Assembly: GCF_039634365.2 (NCBI RefSeq) | Contig: NZ_CP155079.2 | Location: forward strand, 2,170,001-2,234,000 | DNA length: 64,000 bases | Origin: Mucilaginibacter sp. PAMB04168 | GTDB taxonomy: Bacteria > Bacteroidota > Bacteroidia > Sphingobacteriales > Sphingobacteriaceae | Direction of reading: 5' to 3' | Shown: piece by piece, positions 1-9,385 of the stretch | Layout: each line of letters starts with the position of its first letter | Numbering within the stretch: the stretch's first letter is position 1 | Program-made: the position numbers and the translations under genes | Notes under the pieces: model-generated | Told to the model about the DNA's origin: nothing | Seen by the model: the letters and a program-made list of their open reading frames with translations, nothing else | Database searches by the model: none

Positions 1-176
1 GCCAAGCCTGTTAAGCTTGATATGATAAGAAATATCAAACCGCCAAAAAACTTAGCCCGGTATGGTTTTATGTAGCCAATAAGCTTGCTGATTTTTTGCA
101 AGCTTTGTTTGTTGATCTTTGCTTTTGGTAATTCTTTCTCAGCTGCGTTCCCACTATTCAGTCGTGATCTTGCCAT
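1..176 (-). CDS. ABC transporter (exporter) N-terminal fragment, cut by window edge
   Basis: The first 58 codons of a reverse-strand gene are visible; the rest lies beyond the left edge. The ATG is the complement of 174-176. After a basic, soluble stretch of about 35 residues comes IGYIKPYRAKFFGGL and then a hydrophobic segment. This order, a cytoplasmic helix with a K-PYR-type motif leading into TM1, is typical of the start of MsbA-like ABC exporters that fuse membrane and ATPase domains. No ATPase motif is inside the window, so the assignment rests on the N-terminus alone. Another membrane protein cannot be excluded. Confidence 0.6.
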   Translation of the reverse strand, partial: MARSRLNSGNAAEKELPKAKINKQSLQKISKLIGYIKPYRAKFFGGLIFLIISSLTGL

Positions 177-392
177 AAAATACTTTCTTCCTCAACTTAT
201 TTAAAAGGTAAAAATACGGTTTAAAAGCAGGTTTGCCGGCAAGTGTTGGTAAAATTGACGTTATAATGAAAACGGGGGGATAGTGAGTGGTTTGGAAGTA
301 AGTGCTTGTGTATTTTACAAGAGCTTATTGCAGATTTTTATCTGTCCTTTATCAAATAAGTAAACGTGTTCAACTGTATTATTAAGCTTGAG

Positions 393-1169
393 TTATTGAA
401 AATCAATAATTACACTATCGCCCAAATTGAGGCCTAGCAGGCCACTGGCGTTACCTTTATTAATGGCAATTTCCAGGTGATCGCTAATGCCGAAGAGACA
501 AAGCTTTTCACCTTCGGGCACCTCGTTATAGTGCCAGCTCAGGTGGGTAATGGTTTCGTTACGCTTAAAGTAAAGTACAAAGCGTCGTCCTTGCTGCACC
601 CGGTTAAAAAAGTCTTTAGTAATGTTGGTGATCACGTTCTGAAACGAGTCGATATAAATTACCATACCCCTGATCTGGTTGCGCTCAACGGCAGGTTGCA
701 GCGTCATTCGTTTTTCGATGCTGTGTACCGGCAGGCCAATGGCGTTTAATGTGCCTCCCTGGGCCAGGTGGCAAGCAGCTTTCACAAAAATATCAGATAA
801 GGGAAAGTGCAAAAACTTTAAATCCTGCAGTATGTTAATCTCTACCATCTCCTCCGGTTCATCATCAAATATGAGTGAAAAGATACCATTATCGGCTCCA
901 ACAAAGTAATGATTACGGTACCTGATGGCTAAAAAACGGTTCTCTTCACTGTATACCGTATCTATGCCAATAAGATGTACTGTTTCTTCAGGGAAATAGT
1001 AAAAACTGTTCTTTAAAATGAAAGCAGCCTGTTGTATATTGAAGGCTGCTACCGAGTGGGTTATATCTACAATATTAACTGAAGGCGATATCTTCAGGAT
1101 GCTGCCTTTCAGCGCTGCCTGATAAATATCTTTATCGCCCAAATCAGTTGTTAAAGTGATTATTCCCAT
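393..1169 (-). CDS. SAM hydroxide adenosyltransferase (DUF62 family)
   Basis: This 258-residue protein matches the DUF62/SAM hydrolase family, which splits S-adenosylmethionine with water into adenosine and methionine. Visible family marks are TTDLGDKD near residue 7, a histidine in ITHSV near residue 37, GADNGIFS near residue 92 and IDSFQNVITNI near residue 174. No signal peptide is seen, so it should be cytosolic. The length is normal for the family. The ATG (complement of 1167-1169) fits the conserved MGIITLTTD start. It is divergent from phoH and apparently monocistronic. The physiological role of the family is poorly known. The family call is firm. Confidence 0.9.
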   Translation of the reverse strand: MGIITLTTDLGDKDIYQAALKGSILKISPSVNIVDITHSVAAFNIQQAAFILKNSFYYFPEETVHLIGIDTVYSEENRFLAIRYRNHYFVGADNGIFSLIFDDEPEEMVEINILQDLKFLHFPLSDIFVKAACHLAQGGTLNAIGLPVHSIEKRMTLQPAVERNQIRGMVIYIDSFQNVITNITKDFFNRVQQGRRFVLYFKRNETITHLSWHYNEVPEGEKLCLFGISDHLEIAINKGNASGLLGLNLGDSVIIDFQ

Positions 1170-1272
1170 TCTTAATTAAAATATTTATTGCTAATCTTGT
1201 AAAAGCGTTAGCGAGTGCAAATATTCAAAAATTTAACCATAACGAATCAGCAACTACAAAAATCATTTTCTG

Positions 1273-2235
1273 TTGAACGAACTTAAAATATCAATTGACC
1301 ACATAAACCCCGCCGTACTATGGGGACCTAACAATGATCATTTTGAGATCATTAAAAAGCAATACCCTAAGCTCAAAATTGTGGCCCGGGGCAGCGAGGT
1401 AAAAGTTTTAGGTGATGAGCAGGAGCTGGCTTTTTTTAATGAAAAGTTTGGCTACTTGTTACAACACGTAGAAAAGTACGATACGCTGAATATTACCGAC
1501 CTGGAGCGTTTACTAGGCGCCAAACATATCGAAACAAAGACTGCCGATCAGCCAAACGAAAAGCCTGGCAGTACAGGTGAAGTAATTGTTTTTGGACATA
1601 ACGGCATTATGGTAAAAGCCCGTACGGCTAACCAGCGCCGTATGGTAGACAGCATTACCAAAAGCGACATTATGTTTGCTATAGGGCCGGCCGGTACAGG
1701 TAAAACTTATACGGCAGTAGCTTTGGCAGTAAGGGCCTTAAAGAATAAGGAGATTAAGCGTATCATACTTACCCGCCCGGCCGTTGAGGCAGGGGAGAAC
1801 CTTGGCTTTTTGCCAGGCGACCTTAAGGAGAAGATAGACCCATACCTGCGCCCCCTGTACGATGCGCTTGACGATATGATACCGCCCGAAAAGTTAAAAA
1901 CTTATTTGGAGAACCGTACCATTGAAATTGCACCTCTTGCCTTTATGCGTGGCCGTACGCTGGATAACTGCTTTGTGATATTGGACGAAGCCCAGAACGC
2001 TACTGATATGCAGCTGAAAATGTTCCTTACACGTATGGGACCAACCGCCAAGTTCATTGTAACAGGCGACGTAACTCAGATCGACTTACCTAAGAAACAG
2101 CAATCGGGCCTGCACACAGCGCTGCGTATCCTGACCGATATTAAAGGCATCGAGATTATTTACCTGAGCGGCGAAGACGTAGTACGTCACAAACTGGTAC
2201 GGCGCATACTGGAAGCCTACGGGGATATACAGTAA
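1273..2235 (+). CDS. phoH: PhoH family ATPase
   Basis: This 320-residue cytosolic protein has the PhoH-type P-loop ATPase layout. An N-terminal domain of about 110 residues is followed by Walker A GPAGTGKT near residue 138 and the Walker B-like ILDEAQN near residue 236. Family members are linked to RNA metabolism and stress, but the substrate is not settled. The reading frame opens with TTG at 1273 and no in-frame ATG precedes the conserved ELKI-type start, so TTG is the likely initiator. The gene runs divergently from the DUF62 gene and is separated from purC by a 110-nt inverted repeat. Confidence 0.92.
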   Translation: MNELKISIDHINPAVLWGPNNDHFEIIKKQYPKLKIVARGSEVKVLGDEQELAFFNEKFGYLLQHVEKYDTLNITDLERLLGAKHIETKTADQPNEKPGSTGEVIVFGHNGIMVKARTANQRRMVDSITKSDIMFAIGPAGTGKTYTAVALAVRALKNKEIKRIILTRPAVEAGENLGFLPGDLKEKIDPYLRPLYDALDDMIPPEKLKTYLENRTIEIAPLAFMRGRTLDNCFVILDEAQNATDMQLKMFLTRMGPTAKFIVTGDVTQIDLPKKQQSGLHTALRILTDIKGIEIIYLSGEDVVRHKLVRRILEAYGDIQ

Positions 2236-2250
2236 TCTGCGGATACAAGA

Positions 2251-2344
2251 ATTTAGATGTGAGATATGAGATAAGATTCAGGTTAGTTGAGAAATCAATA
2301 TAACTTTGTCTCAAATCTCAAATCTCACATCTTACATCTAAAAT
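2251..2344. repeat. Imperfect inverted repeat between phoH and purC
   Basis: The arm at 2251-2278 reads TTTAGATGTGAGATATGAGA and onward. The arm at about 2310-2344 reads as its imperfect complement (TCTCAAATCTCACATCTTAC and onward). Both arms consist of GAGAT/ATCTC-like units, so the RNA could fold into a long imperfect hairpin starting after phoH and ending 3 nt before the purC ATG. It has no coding potential. It resembles dispersed intergenic palindromes that I associate with Sphingobacteriaceae genomes, but copy number cannot be judged from one window. Confidence 0.6.
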
Positions 2345-2346
2345 AA

Positions 2347-3291
2347 ATGGAGGCTATTAAACTAACACAATATAATTTTCCCGGGCAAACGGCTTATTAC
2401 AAAGGCAAAGTACGCGATGTATACACCATAGGAGATAAATACCTGGTTATGGTAGTTACCGACCGTATTTCGGCTTTTGATGTGGTATTGCCAGAGCCTA
2501 TCCCGTACAAAGGACAGGTGCTGAACCAAATTGCAGCTCACTTTTTAGAGGCAACTGCCGATATTGTACCCAACTGGGTGGTGAACGTGCCCGATCCAAG
2601 TGTTACCATAGGTAAAATGTGTGAGCCGTTTAAAGTAGAAATGGTGATACGTGGTTACCTGGCTGGCCATGCTGCACGCGAGTACGCTGCCGGTAAACGC
2701 ACGCTATGCGGCGTTACCCTACCCGAAGGTTTAAAGGAGAATGATAAGTTACCCGAGCCTATCATCACGCCAACAACTAAAGCATCAGTAGGGCATGATG
2801 AGGATATATCAAGAGAAGACATTTTAGCAAAAGGCATTGTATCCGAACAAGATTACCTGCAGTTAGAGCAATATACCCGTGCGCTGTTTGCACGCGGTAC
2901 CGAAATTGCTGCCGAGCGCGGCCTTATTTTAGTAGATACTAAGTATGAATTTGGCAAAGCCGACGGTAAAATATACCTGATTGATGAAATTCATACGCCC
3001 GATTCGTCACGGTACTTTTACAGTGAAGGATATGCAGACCGCCAGCAAAAGGGCGAGGCACAAAAGCAGTTATCTAAAGAGTTTGTACGCAAATGGCTCA
3101 TCGAAAACGGCTTTCAGGGTAAGGATGGGCAGGTTGTGCCAGTAATGACACCTGAGATCGTCCAATCTATATCAGAGCGTTACATAGAGCTGTTTGAGCA
3201 GATCACCGGTAAGCCGTTTGTAAAATCTGACAACCTGGATGTTTTAGTACGGGTAGAAAGTGCAGTTAAAGGGGCGTTGCTAACTTTGTGA
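2347..3291 (+). CDS. purC: Phosphoribosylaminoimidazole-succinocarboxamide synthase (SAICAR synthase)
   Basis: PurC ligates aspartate to CAIR with ATP, giving SAICAR, a step of de novo purine synthesis in the cytosol. Its 314 residues place it in the longer PurC form of about 300 residues found in Bacteroidota and yeast. Recognisable segments are GKVRDVY near residue 20, the [15 protein letters not shown] region, [15 protein letters not shown], and VDTKYEFGK near residue 197. The ATG lies 3 nt after the upstream inverted repeat. A PurF-type enzyme lies far away at 55.3 kb, so the pur genes are scattered here. Confidence 0.97.
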   Translation: MEAIKLTQYNFPGQTAYYKGKVRDVYTIGDKYLVMVVTDRISAFDVVLPEPIPYKGQVLNQIAAHFLEATADIVPNWVVNVPDPSVTIGKMCEPFKVEMVIRGYLAGHAAREYAAGKRTLCGVTLPEGLKENDKLPEPIITPTTKASVGHDEDISREDILAKGIVSEQDYLQLEQYTRALFARGTEIAAERGLILVDTKYEFGKADGKIYLIDEIHTPDSSRYFYSEGYADRQQKGEAQKQLSKEFVRKWLIENGFQGKDGQVVPVMTPEIVQSISERYIELFEQITGKPFVKSDNLDVLVRVESAVKGALLTL

Positions 3292-3342
3292 TTTTATTAA
3301 TACGTAAATTAGTTATATCTTTAGCCCTATAATTATTTTAAC

Positions 3343-3720
3343 ATGAAATTCACTGTTGATAAGCATGAGAAGTATGTTTTGATTAGGCTGAACGAATCAA
3401 AGCTGAATTCATTAATTACTCCACAACTAAAATCTGAGCTGATACTGATTAATACCGAGGGACAGCGTAATATAATTTTGGATTTGTGCCAGGTTAAGTT
3501 TGCTGATTCATCAGGATTAAGCAGCTTATTGGTAGGTCATCGTTTATGCAAAAATGCCGAAGGTAGCTTTATTTTAGCTTGCCTTAACGAATCGGTTTCT
3601 CGCCTGATAAGCATATCGCAATTAGACAACGTACTGACCATTGTTCCTACCACTGAAGAAGCTATCGACCATATTTTTATGGAAGAGATAGAAAAAGAAC
3701 TGAAAAAAGAAGCAAAATAA
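3343..3720 (+). CDS. STAS-domain protein (anti-sigma factor antagonist type)
   Basis: A single STAS domain of 125 residues. The signature FADSSGLSSLLVGHRL lies near residues 53-68, with the serine pair at 56-57 where SpoIIAA-like antagonists are phosphorylated. Such proteins usually bind an anti-sigma kinase in response-regulating partner-switch modules, or act as adaptor domains. No kinase or sigma factor is adjacent, so the partner is unknown. The C-terminus is a lysine- and glutamate-rich tail. RNase Z follows 22 nt downstream, so the two may be cotranscribed. A near-consensus -7 box, TATCTTTA, is at 3316-3323. Confidence 0.88.
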   Translation: MKFTVDKHEKYVLIRLNESKLNSLITPQLKSELILINTEGQRNIILDLCQVKFADSSGLSSLLVGHRLCKNAEGSFILACLNESVSRLISISQLDNVLTIVPTTEEAIDHIFMEEIEKELKKEAK

Positions 3721-3742
3721 GGCTTATGTGTGTTTACCCATT

Positions 3743-4669
3743 ATGAAGTTTGAGGTAACCATACTTGGAAGCAGTTCAGCAACTCCCATTTTTAACAGAA
3801 ATCCTACGGCACAGGTGCTTAATATTAATGAGCGCCTGTACCTGATAGACTGCGGCGAAGGCACCCAGGTGCAAATGTTGCACTTTGACGTTAAAACCAG
3901 CCGCATAGACCACATCTTCATCAGCCATTTACACGGCGATCATTATTTTGGACTTGTAGGGTTATTGTCATCCATGCATCTTAACGGTCGCACCAAGCCG
4001 CTCAAGTTGTTTGGTCCGGCTCCTCTCAAAGAAATCATTGACGTACAGTTTAAGTACTCAGATACATCACTCAATTATTTGATTGAGTTTACAGCTACAG
4101 ATCCTACCGCCCCCCAGCTTATATTAGATAATCAGGATTTAACGGTAGAAACCATACCTTTGGATCACCGTATACCAACCACAGGTTTTTTGTTTAAGCA
4201 AAAGAAACGCTTACGTAAAATAATTAAAAATAAGGTTGAAGCCTTAGGCATACCTGTTGAGGATTATCCCTTGCTAAAAAAAGGAGCGCCATACACAGCG
4301 CCTGACGGTACGGTTTACGGCAACGAGGACCTTACCGTTGATTCGGACCGGCCAAAATGCTATGCTTTTTGCTCAGACACAATATACAATGACGCGTATT
4401 TTGAGCAGATCAGAAATGTGGACCTGTTATATCATGAATCTACTTTTTTGCACAACATGCTGGATAGGGCCAATAAAACTTTTCATACCACAGCGTGGCA
4501 GGCAGGGCAGGTTGCGGTACAAACCGAGGCTAAAAGCTTGCTTATTGGCCACTTCTCTGCCAGGTATAAAAGCCTGATGGACCTGCTTGAGGAAGCCCGC
4601 AGCGTTTTCCCTAATACTGAACTAGCCATTGAAGGCAATACCTACACCGTAGGTGAAGATATGGTGTAA
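3743..4669 (+). CDS. rnz: Ribonuclease Z (tRNA 3' endonuclease)
   Basis: RNase Z removes 3' trailers from tRNA precursors. The protein has a metallo-beta-lactamase fold with the zinc motif SHLHGDH at residues 61-67, an N-terminal ILGSSSATP strand, DHRIPTTGF in the middle, and a late HFSARY segment. With ATG at 3743 the protein has 308 residues, the normal size. A GTG 15 nt upstream would add only five residues (VCLPI) and is less likely. It follows the STAS gene closely and ends at a bidirectional terminator facing the mlaD gene. Confidence 0.95.
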   Translation: MKFEVTILGSSSATPIFNRNPTAQVLNINERLYLIDCGEGTQVQMLHFDVKTSRIDHIFISHLHGDHYFGLVGLLSSMHLNGRTKPLKLFGPAPLKEIIDVQFKYSDTSLNYLIEFTATDPTAPQLILDNQDLTVETIPLDHRIPTTGFLFKQKKRLRKIIKNKVEALGIPVEDYPLLKKGAPYTAPDGTVYGNEDLTVDSDRPKCYAFCSDTIYNDAYFEQIRNVDLLYHESTFLHNMLDRANKTFHTTAWQAGQVAVQTEAKSLLIGHFSARYKSLMDLLEEARSVFPNTELAIEGNTYTVGEDMV

Positions 4670-4722
4670 TAAACCCTTTAACGTTATAGCATCAAACTTG
4701 CCAATACTTAAATACAGCGCAC

Positions 4723-4755
4723 AAAAAAAGCCAGGCACATGCCTGGCTTTTTTTG
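4723..4755. terminator. Bidirectional rho-independent terminator between rnz and mlaD
   Basis: A stem AGCCAGGC/GCCTGGCT around the loop ACAT, flanked by an A-run on the left and a T-run on the right. It can therefore stop transcription from both converging genes. Confidence 0.88.
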
Positions 4756-4771
4756 TTAAATGCTATTGTTA

Positions 4772-5719
4772 TTAATCACCTTTGCGGCCAAAAACCGAGA
4801 AGCTTACATAACGCTTAGGATGCGCTTTTAAGTCGATAAAAAGGTTGTTTAAGTTTGCTGATGCCTCGTTTAAGTTGTTGTACATCTTATCGTCGTTTAA
4901 GAGCAGTCCTAACGATCCTTTGCCACTATTGATCCGATTTACAGTCGACTGCAAGTCGGCCATGGCTTTATTGGCATTCTCTAAAGTTTGTTTGATATTC
5001 GAATTGGCCAAATCGCTGCTAACCTTTTCAAAATTAGCTGTAGTGGTGTTTAAACGTCCGCTGCTGGTGCGCAAGTTAGATGTCATCACCTCTGCATTGG
5101 TTAATATGCCGTTAATGTGGTTTGATTGCGCGCCTACTAAGCGGTCAATTTTTTTGGTAGTCCCTTCGAGTGTTTGCAGCGAGTTGGCAATGCTCATAAA
5201 ACTGCGGTCAACGTTACGCTGAAATTCAGGATTCAGGATCTTGTTTATAGCAGCAAGGCTGGAGTCGACTCTTTCCATTAGCATTTCGGCTTTACGCTGC
5301 ACAGGTTGCAGGCTTTGCGCAAGGCTACCCTGAATATCGGCCCGAAGCGTGTCTTTGTTTTCGGCCAGTTCGCGGCTGTTACCCAATTCAAATATAATAG
5401 CTTTACTACCTAAAAGGTCTGTACTTTCTAACCGGGCCAGTGTATTGTTCGGAATAGGATATTTAGGATCTACCTTAAACTCAACAATGGTAAAACCGCT
5501 CTCGGTTTGCAGGGTCATGTTAGATACATGGCCGATCTGAAAACCGTTAACCAGAATAGGCTTAGATAAGGTTAATCCCTCAACATTGCGGTACAGTGCA
5601 TAAAACTTGTTTGAGCTGGAAAATACGTCATTACCTTTCAGATAGCTGTAACCTAATACCAGTACAGCTAAACCAATTACCGTAAGTATCCCAATTTTAG
5701 TTTCGTTGTTTATTTTCAA
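4772..5719 (-). CDS. MlaD/MCE-family lipid transport protein
   Basis: 315 residues with one N-terminal transmembrane helix (residues about 8-27, IGILTVIGLAVLVLGYSYLKG type), then one MCE domain (about residues 38-115). A long, probably coiled C-terminal region rich in Asn, Leu and Thr follows. MCE proteins are the periplasmic substrate-binding part of ABC systems that move phospholipids between membranes. The permease and ATPase partners (MlaE, MlaF) are not nearby. The gene lies 24 nt after the amidase gene on the same strand, so both are likely one transcript. The ATG (complement of 5717-5719) directly precedes a basic residue and the helix. Confidence 0.9.
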   Translation of the reverse strand: MKINNETKIGILTVIGLAVLVLGYSYLKGNDVFSSSNKFYALYRNVEGLTLSKPILVNGFQIGHVSNMTLQTESGFTIVEFKVDPKYPIPNNTLARLESTDLLGSKAIIFELGNSRELAENKDTLRADIQGSLAQSLQPVQRKAEMLMERVDSSLAAINKILNPEFQRNVDRSFMSIANSLQTLEGTTKKIDRLVGAQSNHINGILTNAEVMTSNLRTSSGRLNTTTANFEKVSSDLANSNIKQTLENANKAMADLQSTVNRINSGKGSLGLLLNDDKMYNNLNEASANLNNLFIDLKAHPKRYVSFSVFGRKGD

Positions 5720-5743
5720 GGTAGTATTAGTTAAGTTTTATAT

Positions 5744-6607
5744 TTAGGGAGCCGTTTGCTCCAGTTCGTGCTTATATTGTTTAATTGCTCTTACAATTGA
5801 GTTTACAATTTCGGCCTGTCCATCTTCCGAGTTTAAATAATCCTCTTCATCGGGGTTGTTAATAAAGCCTGTTTCAACCAGTACAGATGGCATAGCCGTA
5901 TGAGCCAGTACCAGTACACCTTGTTCAATTACACCCAGGCTATTGCGGCCATCGGTGTTTGTAAACTCGTTATTGATTAAACTTGCAAGGTGTATACTTT
6001 GTTTCCGAAACTTATCACGAAACGCATTTAATGTCATTGCCTGCGCCGGGTCAAGTTCTTTTCTGGCCGTACCTTTAGAGTATTGCTCCTCCTGTTCGGC
6101 AAACTCATTCTCGCGTAATGCAGCAACCTGCTCATTCATGCGGCCAATACGGTTAACCAGTAACAAAACGCCTTTGCCTGAACGGTTAGGAACCGAAACT
6201 GTTTTACCGTTAACAACTCTGCGTGCATTAGGCAGAGAGTTGCAGTGTAAAGAAACATAAATATTTGCCTTGTTTTCATTAGCCATGTCCGCTCTGGAGC
6301 GGTTGGGCACAAACACGTCGGTAGTACGCGTCATGATTACATTTACGTCTTTTAATTCTTTTTGTACTGCCTTCTGCAATTTTAACGCTAATGCCAGCGT
6401 TACATTCTTTTCCATCGAATAGGCACCAAGCGCGCCTGCGGCTTTGCCGCCGTGGCCAGCATCAATTACAATGGTTTTAAGTTTAAAACCGGTTGCAACT
6501 GTTGTGTCTTTTTTACAAGGATTATCTGTTGTGAAAGCAAAATTTATACTGGAGATGACTAAAGCCAATAATCCATAAATGAATGTTTTGAAACCTTTAT
6601 TTTTCAT
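5744..6607 (-). CDS. N-acetylmuramoyl-L-alanine amidase (Amidase_3)
   Basis: This enzyme cleaves the amide bond between MurNAc and the peptide stem, typically in cell separation. A signal peptide or anchor covers residues 1-27. The Amidase_3 domain shows IDAGHGG (zinc His), MEKNVTLALALKL (zinc Glu), a VPNRSRADMAN segment, SLHCNS (zinc His) and LVETGFINNPDEE with the catalytic Glu near the C-terminus. An insert of about 50 residues between NSLP and the C-terminal half is usual in AmiC-like members. It is the first gene of a two-gene unit with the MCE protein and is divergent from lptD. A perfect -7 box lies 29 nt upstream. Confidence 0.94.
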   Translation of the reverse strand: MKNKGFKTFIYGLLALVISSINFAFTTDNPCKKDTTVATGFKLKTIVIDAGHGGKAAGALGAYSMEKNVTLALALKLQKAVQKELKDVNVIMTRTTDVFVPNRSRADMANENKANIYVSLHCNSLPNARRVVNGKTVSVPNRSGKGVLLLVNRIGRMNEQVAALRENEFAEQEEQYSKGTARKELDPAQAMTLNAFRDKFRKQSIHLASLINNEFTNTDGRNSLGVIEQGVLVLAHTAMPSVLVETGFINNPDEEDYLNSEDGQAEIVNSIVRAIKQYKHELEQTAP

Positions 6608-6635
6608 TATTTTTGAACGCCGTTAACTTTATCTG

Positions 6636-6643
6636 CAAAAATA
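6636..6643 (-). promoter_or_regulatory. -7 promoter box of the amidase/mlaD unit
   Basis: The reverse strand reads TATTTTTG, an exact match to the Bacteroidota -7 consensus TAnnTTTG, 28 nt before the amidase ATG. No convincing -33 TTTG was found. Confidence 0.5.
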
Positions 6644-6659
6644 CTATTCATAATCAATT

Positions 6660-9383
6660 TTGAAATTTCTCAGGTTCTTTTTTATAATAGCCATTGTTTT
6701 GATAGTTAATGCAATAGCACATGCTCACAAAGCAAGCTATTACAATACTACTGTATTTACGGCAGATACCCTCATTAAGCTCGACTCTGTTAAAGACAAA
6801 AAGCTTTTAAAACCCGCACAACGTATAGCTGCTAAAGCCAAAAGATCGGCAAAACAGGATACCTCTAAAAAAGTGGCCCGTTTAGATACGACTAAAAAGA
6901 AGCCCGGAGGTTTACAGTCTGAAGTAAAATCTGTTGCTGATGACTCTACTTACACTGATCCTGACAAAAAAATCACTTACCTCTTTGGAAATGCCCGCGT
7001 AACATACGAAGATTTTTCTTTAGATGCAGACTATATACGTGTTGATCAAACCAATCACCTCATATTTGCCAGCGGCAGGCGCGATCCCAAAACACGCCGG
7101 TACACCGGCCGTCCCATCGCTAAAAACAAAGATGAAAGCCCCTTAACGGCCGACTCCATCTTATATAACTATCAAACCAAAAGGGCCTACTCCTATAACA
7201 CGTCAACAGAGCAGGAAGGTAATTTTATAACCGGCGGAGAGGCCAAAAAGCTTAACGAAACGGAAGTTGCCTACCATAACATCTTGTTCAGTACCTGTTC
7301 ATTGCCTTATCCCGATACGCACTTTGGTATTGTAATTACTAAAGGCATTGGCGAAAAAAACCGCATAATATCGGGCCCGGCTTATCTTGAAATTGCGGGT
7401 GTGCCGTTACCGGTGGCTGTACCTTTTGGTTTTTTTCCTAAACCTAATAGCCGCTCATCCGGCTTCATCTTGCCCTCATTTGGCGAGGACGCACGTTTAG
7501 GCTTCTTTTTAAGAAACTTTGGCTATTACAAAGCTTTTAGCGATTACCTGGACTTAACTACCATGGCAAGTGTGTATTCCAGGGGATCTGTAGAGATTGG
7601 CACCACAGCCCGTTATTTAAAGCGTTATAAATACCAGGGAACATTGGCGCTAAATTTTGGCTCCCATAACTACGGTGTTTCCGGAGATCCGTTCACCAGG
7701 GATTACAATATACAATGGACACACTCGCAGGATGCCAACGCTCATCCGGGTAGCACGTTCAGCGCTTCGGTAAATGCGGCTACGCAGTCTTATTATGCCA
7801 ACAACCCTGCTACCACTAATTATAACATACAGCAATTAACGCAAAACAACCTTCGTTCGAGTATTTCTTATAGCCGTACCTGGGCAGGTACGCCATTCAA
7901 TTTAACTACCAGCCTTTCGCATAGCCAGGACTTATCGCGTGGAACGGTATCACTGGAGTTGCCAACCTTTAACTTCAACATGTCCTCCATCAGTCCTTTT
8001 GATAGCAGGGACAGAGTAGGAGAGCCTAAATGGTACCAGCGCGTTACAGTAAGTTATACCTTGCAGGGAACCAACAAGGTTAATGACGTGCCCGAGTCGC
8101 AGCTGTTTAAGGCATCCACTTTATCTAAACGCCTGCAAAATGGTTTCTTTCACCAAATACCTATAGGTTTAAACCTGAATGTATTGAAGTATTTTCAGTT
8201 TAATACCAGCGCCAATTATTCTGAGCGGTGGTATTTTCAAAGTATTCGCAAACGCTATGCCCGTGGTAGCATCCGCGGCAACGAACAACTGGTTACCGAT
8301 ACTGTTCCGGGCTTTACCAGGGCAGGGGAATACGCGTTGAACGGCGGCTTTTCAACTAAAGTTTATAACACACTTTCGTTTAAAGGCGGTAGTCTGAAAG
8401 CCATCCGCCACGTGATGACGCCTTCATTAAGCTTTAATTATCGCCCCGATTTTGGTGATCCCGTTTATGGCTACTATCGCCAGGTGGTTAGTGATGCTAT
8501 TGTGCCCTATCCGGCAACATCACAAAAGTATTCAATATATGAAAGTTCGGTTTTTGGTGGCCCAAGTTCGGGCCGGTTTGCGGGTGTGAGCTTTTCGTTA
8601 GATAATACCATCGAAGCTAAAATGAAAGCCCGTAGTACTGATACATCGGGTGCCGACCGCAAGGTGAGCATTTTACAGGGTTTAAGCCTGAGTACAGCAT
8701 ACAACTTTGCTGTCGACTCGTTTCGCCTGTCGCCAATAAATCTAAACGCGCACACGGCGCTTTTCAATCAAAAGGTAAGTGTGAGTTTAAACGGTACATT
8801 AAATCCTTACGTTACCGAAGTGCGCGACTCGGTTAGTAACGGTACACTGGTGAAATACATTCGTCCGGTTGATCGGTACACCTTTCAGAACGGTCGTTTT
8901 CCCACGCTTACCAACTTATCCATGTCAATGAGCTTTAGCTTAAACTCGGCAACCAACAAGAAAAATCCGGCTCCTAACACGTTGCAAAATATGACTGCCG
9001 GTCAAGCTCAGCAATTAGCCATGATTGACAGCGACCCCAGTCGTTATGTGGATTTTAATGTACCTTACAACGTAAGTGTCAACTTCAACTTTAATTATAA
9101 CAACTCCTACCTTACCAAAACTACATCAAGCACGGTGAGTGCGAGCGGCGATGTCAACGTATCGCCTAAATGGAAGGTGCAGTATACTACCAATTACGAT
9201 TTTAAGGCGGCTAAACTGGGTATCACACAATTTTCTATCTACCGCGATTTGCATTGCTGGGACCTTTCTTTCAGGTGGACTCCTTTTGGTATATATAAAT
9301 CTTTTAGCGTGGATTTACGTGTGAAAGCCTCTATTTTGCAGGATTTAAAACTTACCAAACGAAAAGATTATTATAACAATTAA
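6660..9383 (+). CDS. lptD: LptD-like LPS assembly outer-membrane protein
   Basis: LptD inserts lipopolysaccharide into the outer leaflet of the outer membrane. This 907-residue protein starts with a signal peptide (about residues 1-22), followed by a Lys/Ala/Thr-rich linker. An OstA/LptA-like beta-jellyroll (about residues 85-200, with YLFGNARVTYEDFSLDADYI) leads into a large beta-barrel. The barrel contains the conserved PVAVPFGFFPKPNSRSSG stretch near residue 250 and ends in alternating aromatic strands. TTG at 6660 is the likely start because it precedes a basic residue and the hydrophobic core. cinA starts 2 nt after its stop, so the two are cotranscribed. An LpxR-like lipid A enzyme is at 62 kb. 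Confidence 0.9.
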   Translation: MKFLRFFFIIAIVLIVNAIAHAHKASYYNTTVFTADTLIKLDSVKDKKLLKPAQRIAAKAKRSAKQDTSKKVARLDTTKKKPGGLQSEVKSVADDSTYTDPDKKITYLFGNARVTYEDFSLDADYIRVDQTNHLIFASGRRDPKTRRYTGRPIAKNKDESPLTADSILYNYQTKRAYSYNTSTEQEGNFITGGEAKKLNETEVAYHNILFSTCSLPYPDTHFGIVITKGIGEKNRIISGPAYLEIAGVPLPVAVPFGFFPKPNSRSSGFILPSFGEDARLGFFLRNFGYYKAFSDYLDLTTMASVYSRGSVEIGTTARYLKRYKYQGTLALNFGSHNYGVSGDPFTRDYNIQWTHSQDANAHPGSTFSASVNAATQSYYANNPATTNYNIQQLTQNNLRSSISYSRTWAGTPFNLTTSLSHSQDLSRGTVSLELPTFNFNMSSISPFDSRDRVGEPKWYQRVTVSYTLQGTNKVNDVPESQLFKASTLSKRLQNGFFHQIPIGLNLNVLKYFQFNTSANYSERWYFQSIRKRYARGSIRGNEQLVTDTVPGFTRAGEYALNGGFSTKVYNTLSFKGGSLKAIRHVMTPSLSFNYRPDFGDPVYGYYRQVVSDAIVPYPATSQKYSIYESSVFGGPSSGRFAGVSFSLDNTIEAKMKARSTDTSGADRKVSILQGLSLSTAYNFAVDSFRLSPINLNAHTALFNQKVSVSLNGTLNPYVTEVRDSVSNGTLVKYIRPVDRYTFQNGRFPTLTNLSMSMSFSLNSATNKKNPAPNTLQNMTAGQAQQLAMIDSDPSRYVDFNVPYNVSVNFNFNYNNSYLTKTTSSTVSASGDVNVSPKWKVQYTTNYDFKAAKLGITQFSIYRDLHCWDLSFRWTPFGIYKSFSVDLRVKASILQDLKLTKRKDYYNN

Positions 9384-9385
9384 TC

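Noticed and set aside
477..749. Plus-strand frame of 90 codons opposite the DUF62 gene
   Set aside because: It lies entirely antisense to a well-supported gene and its translation shows no motif.
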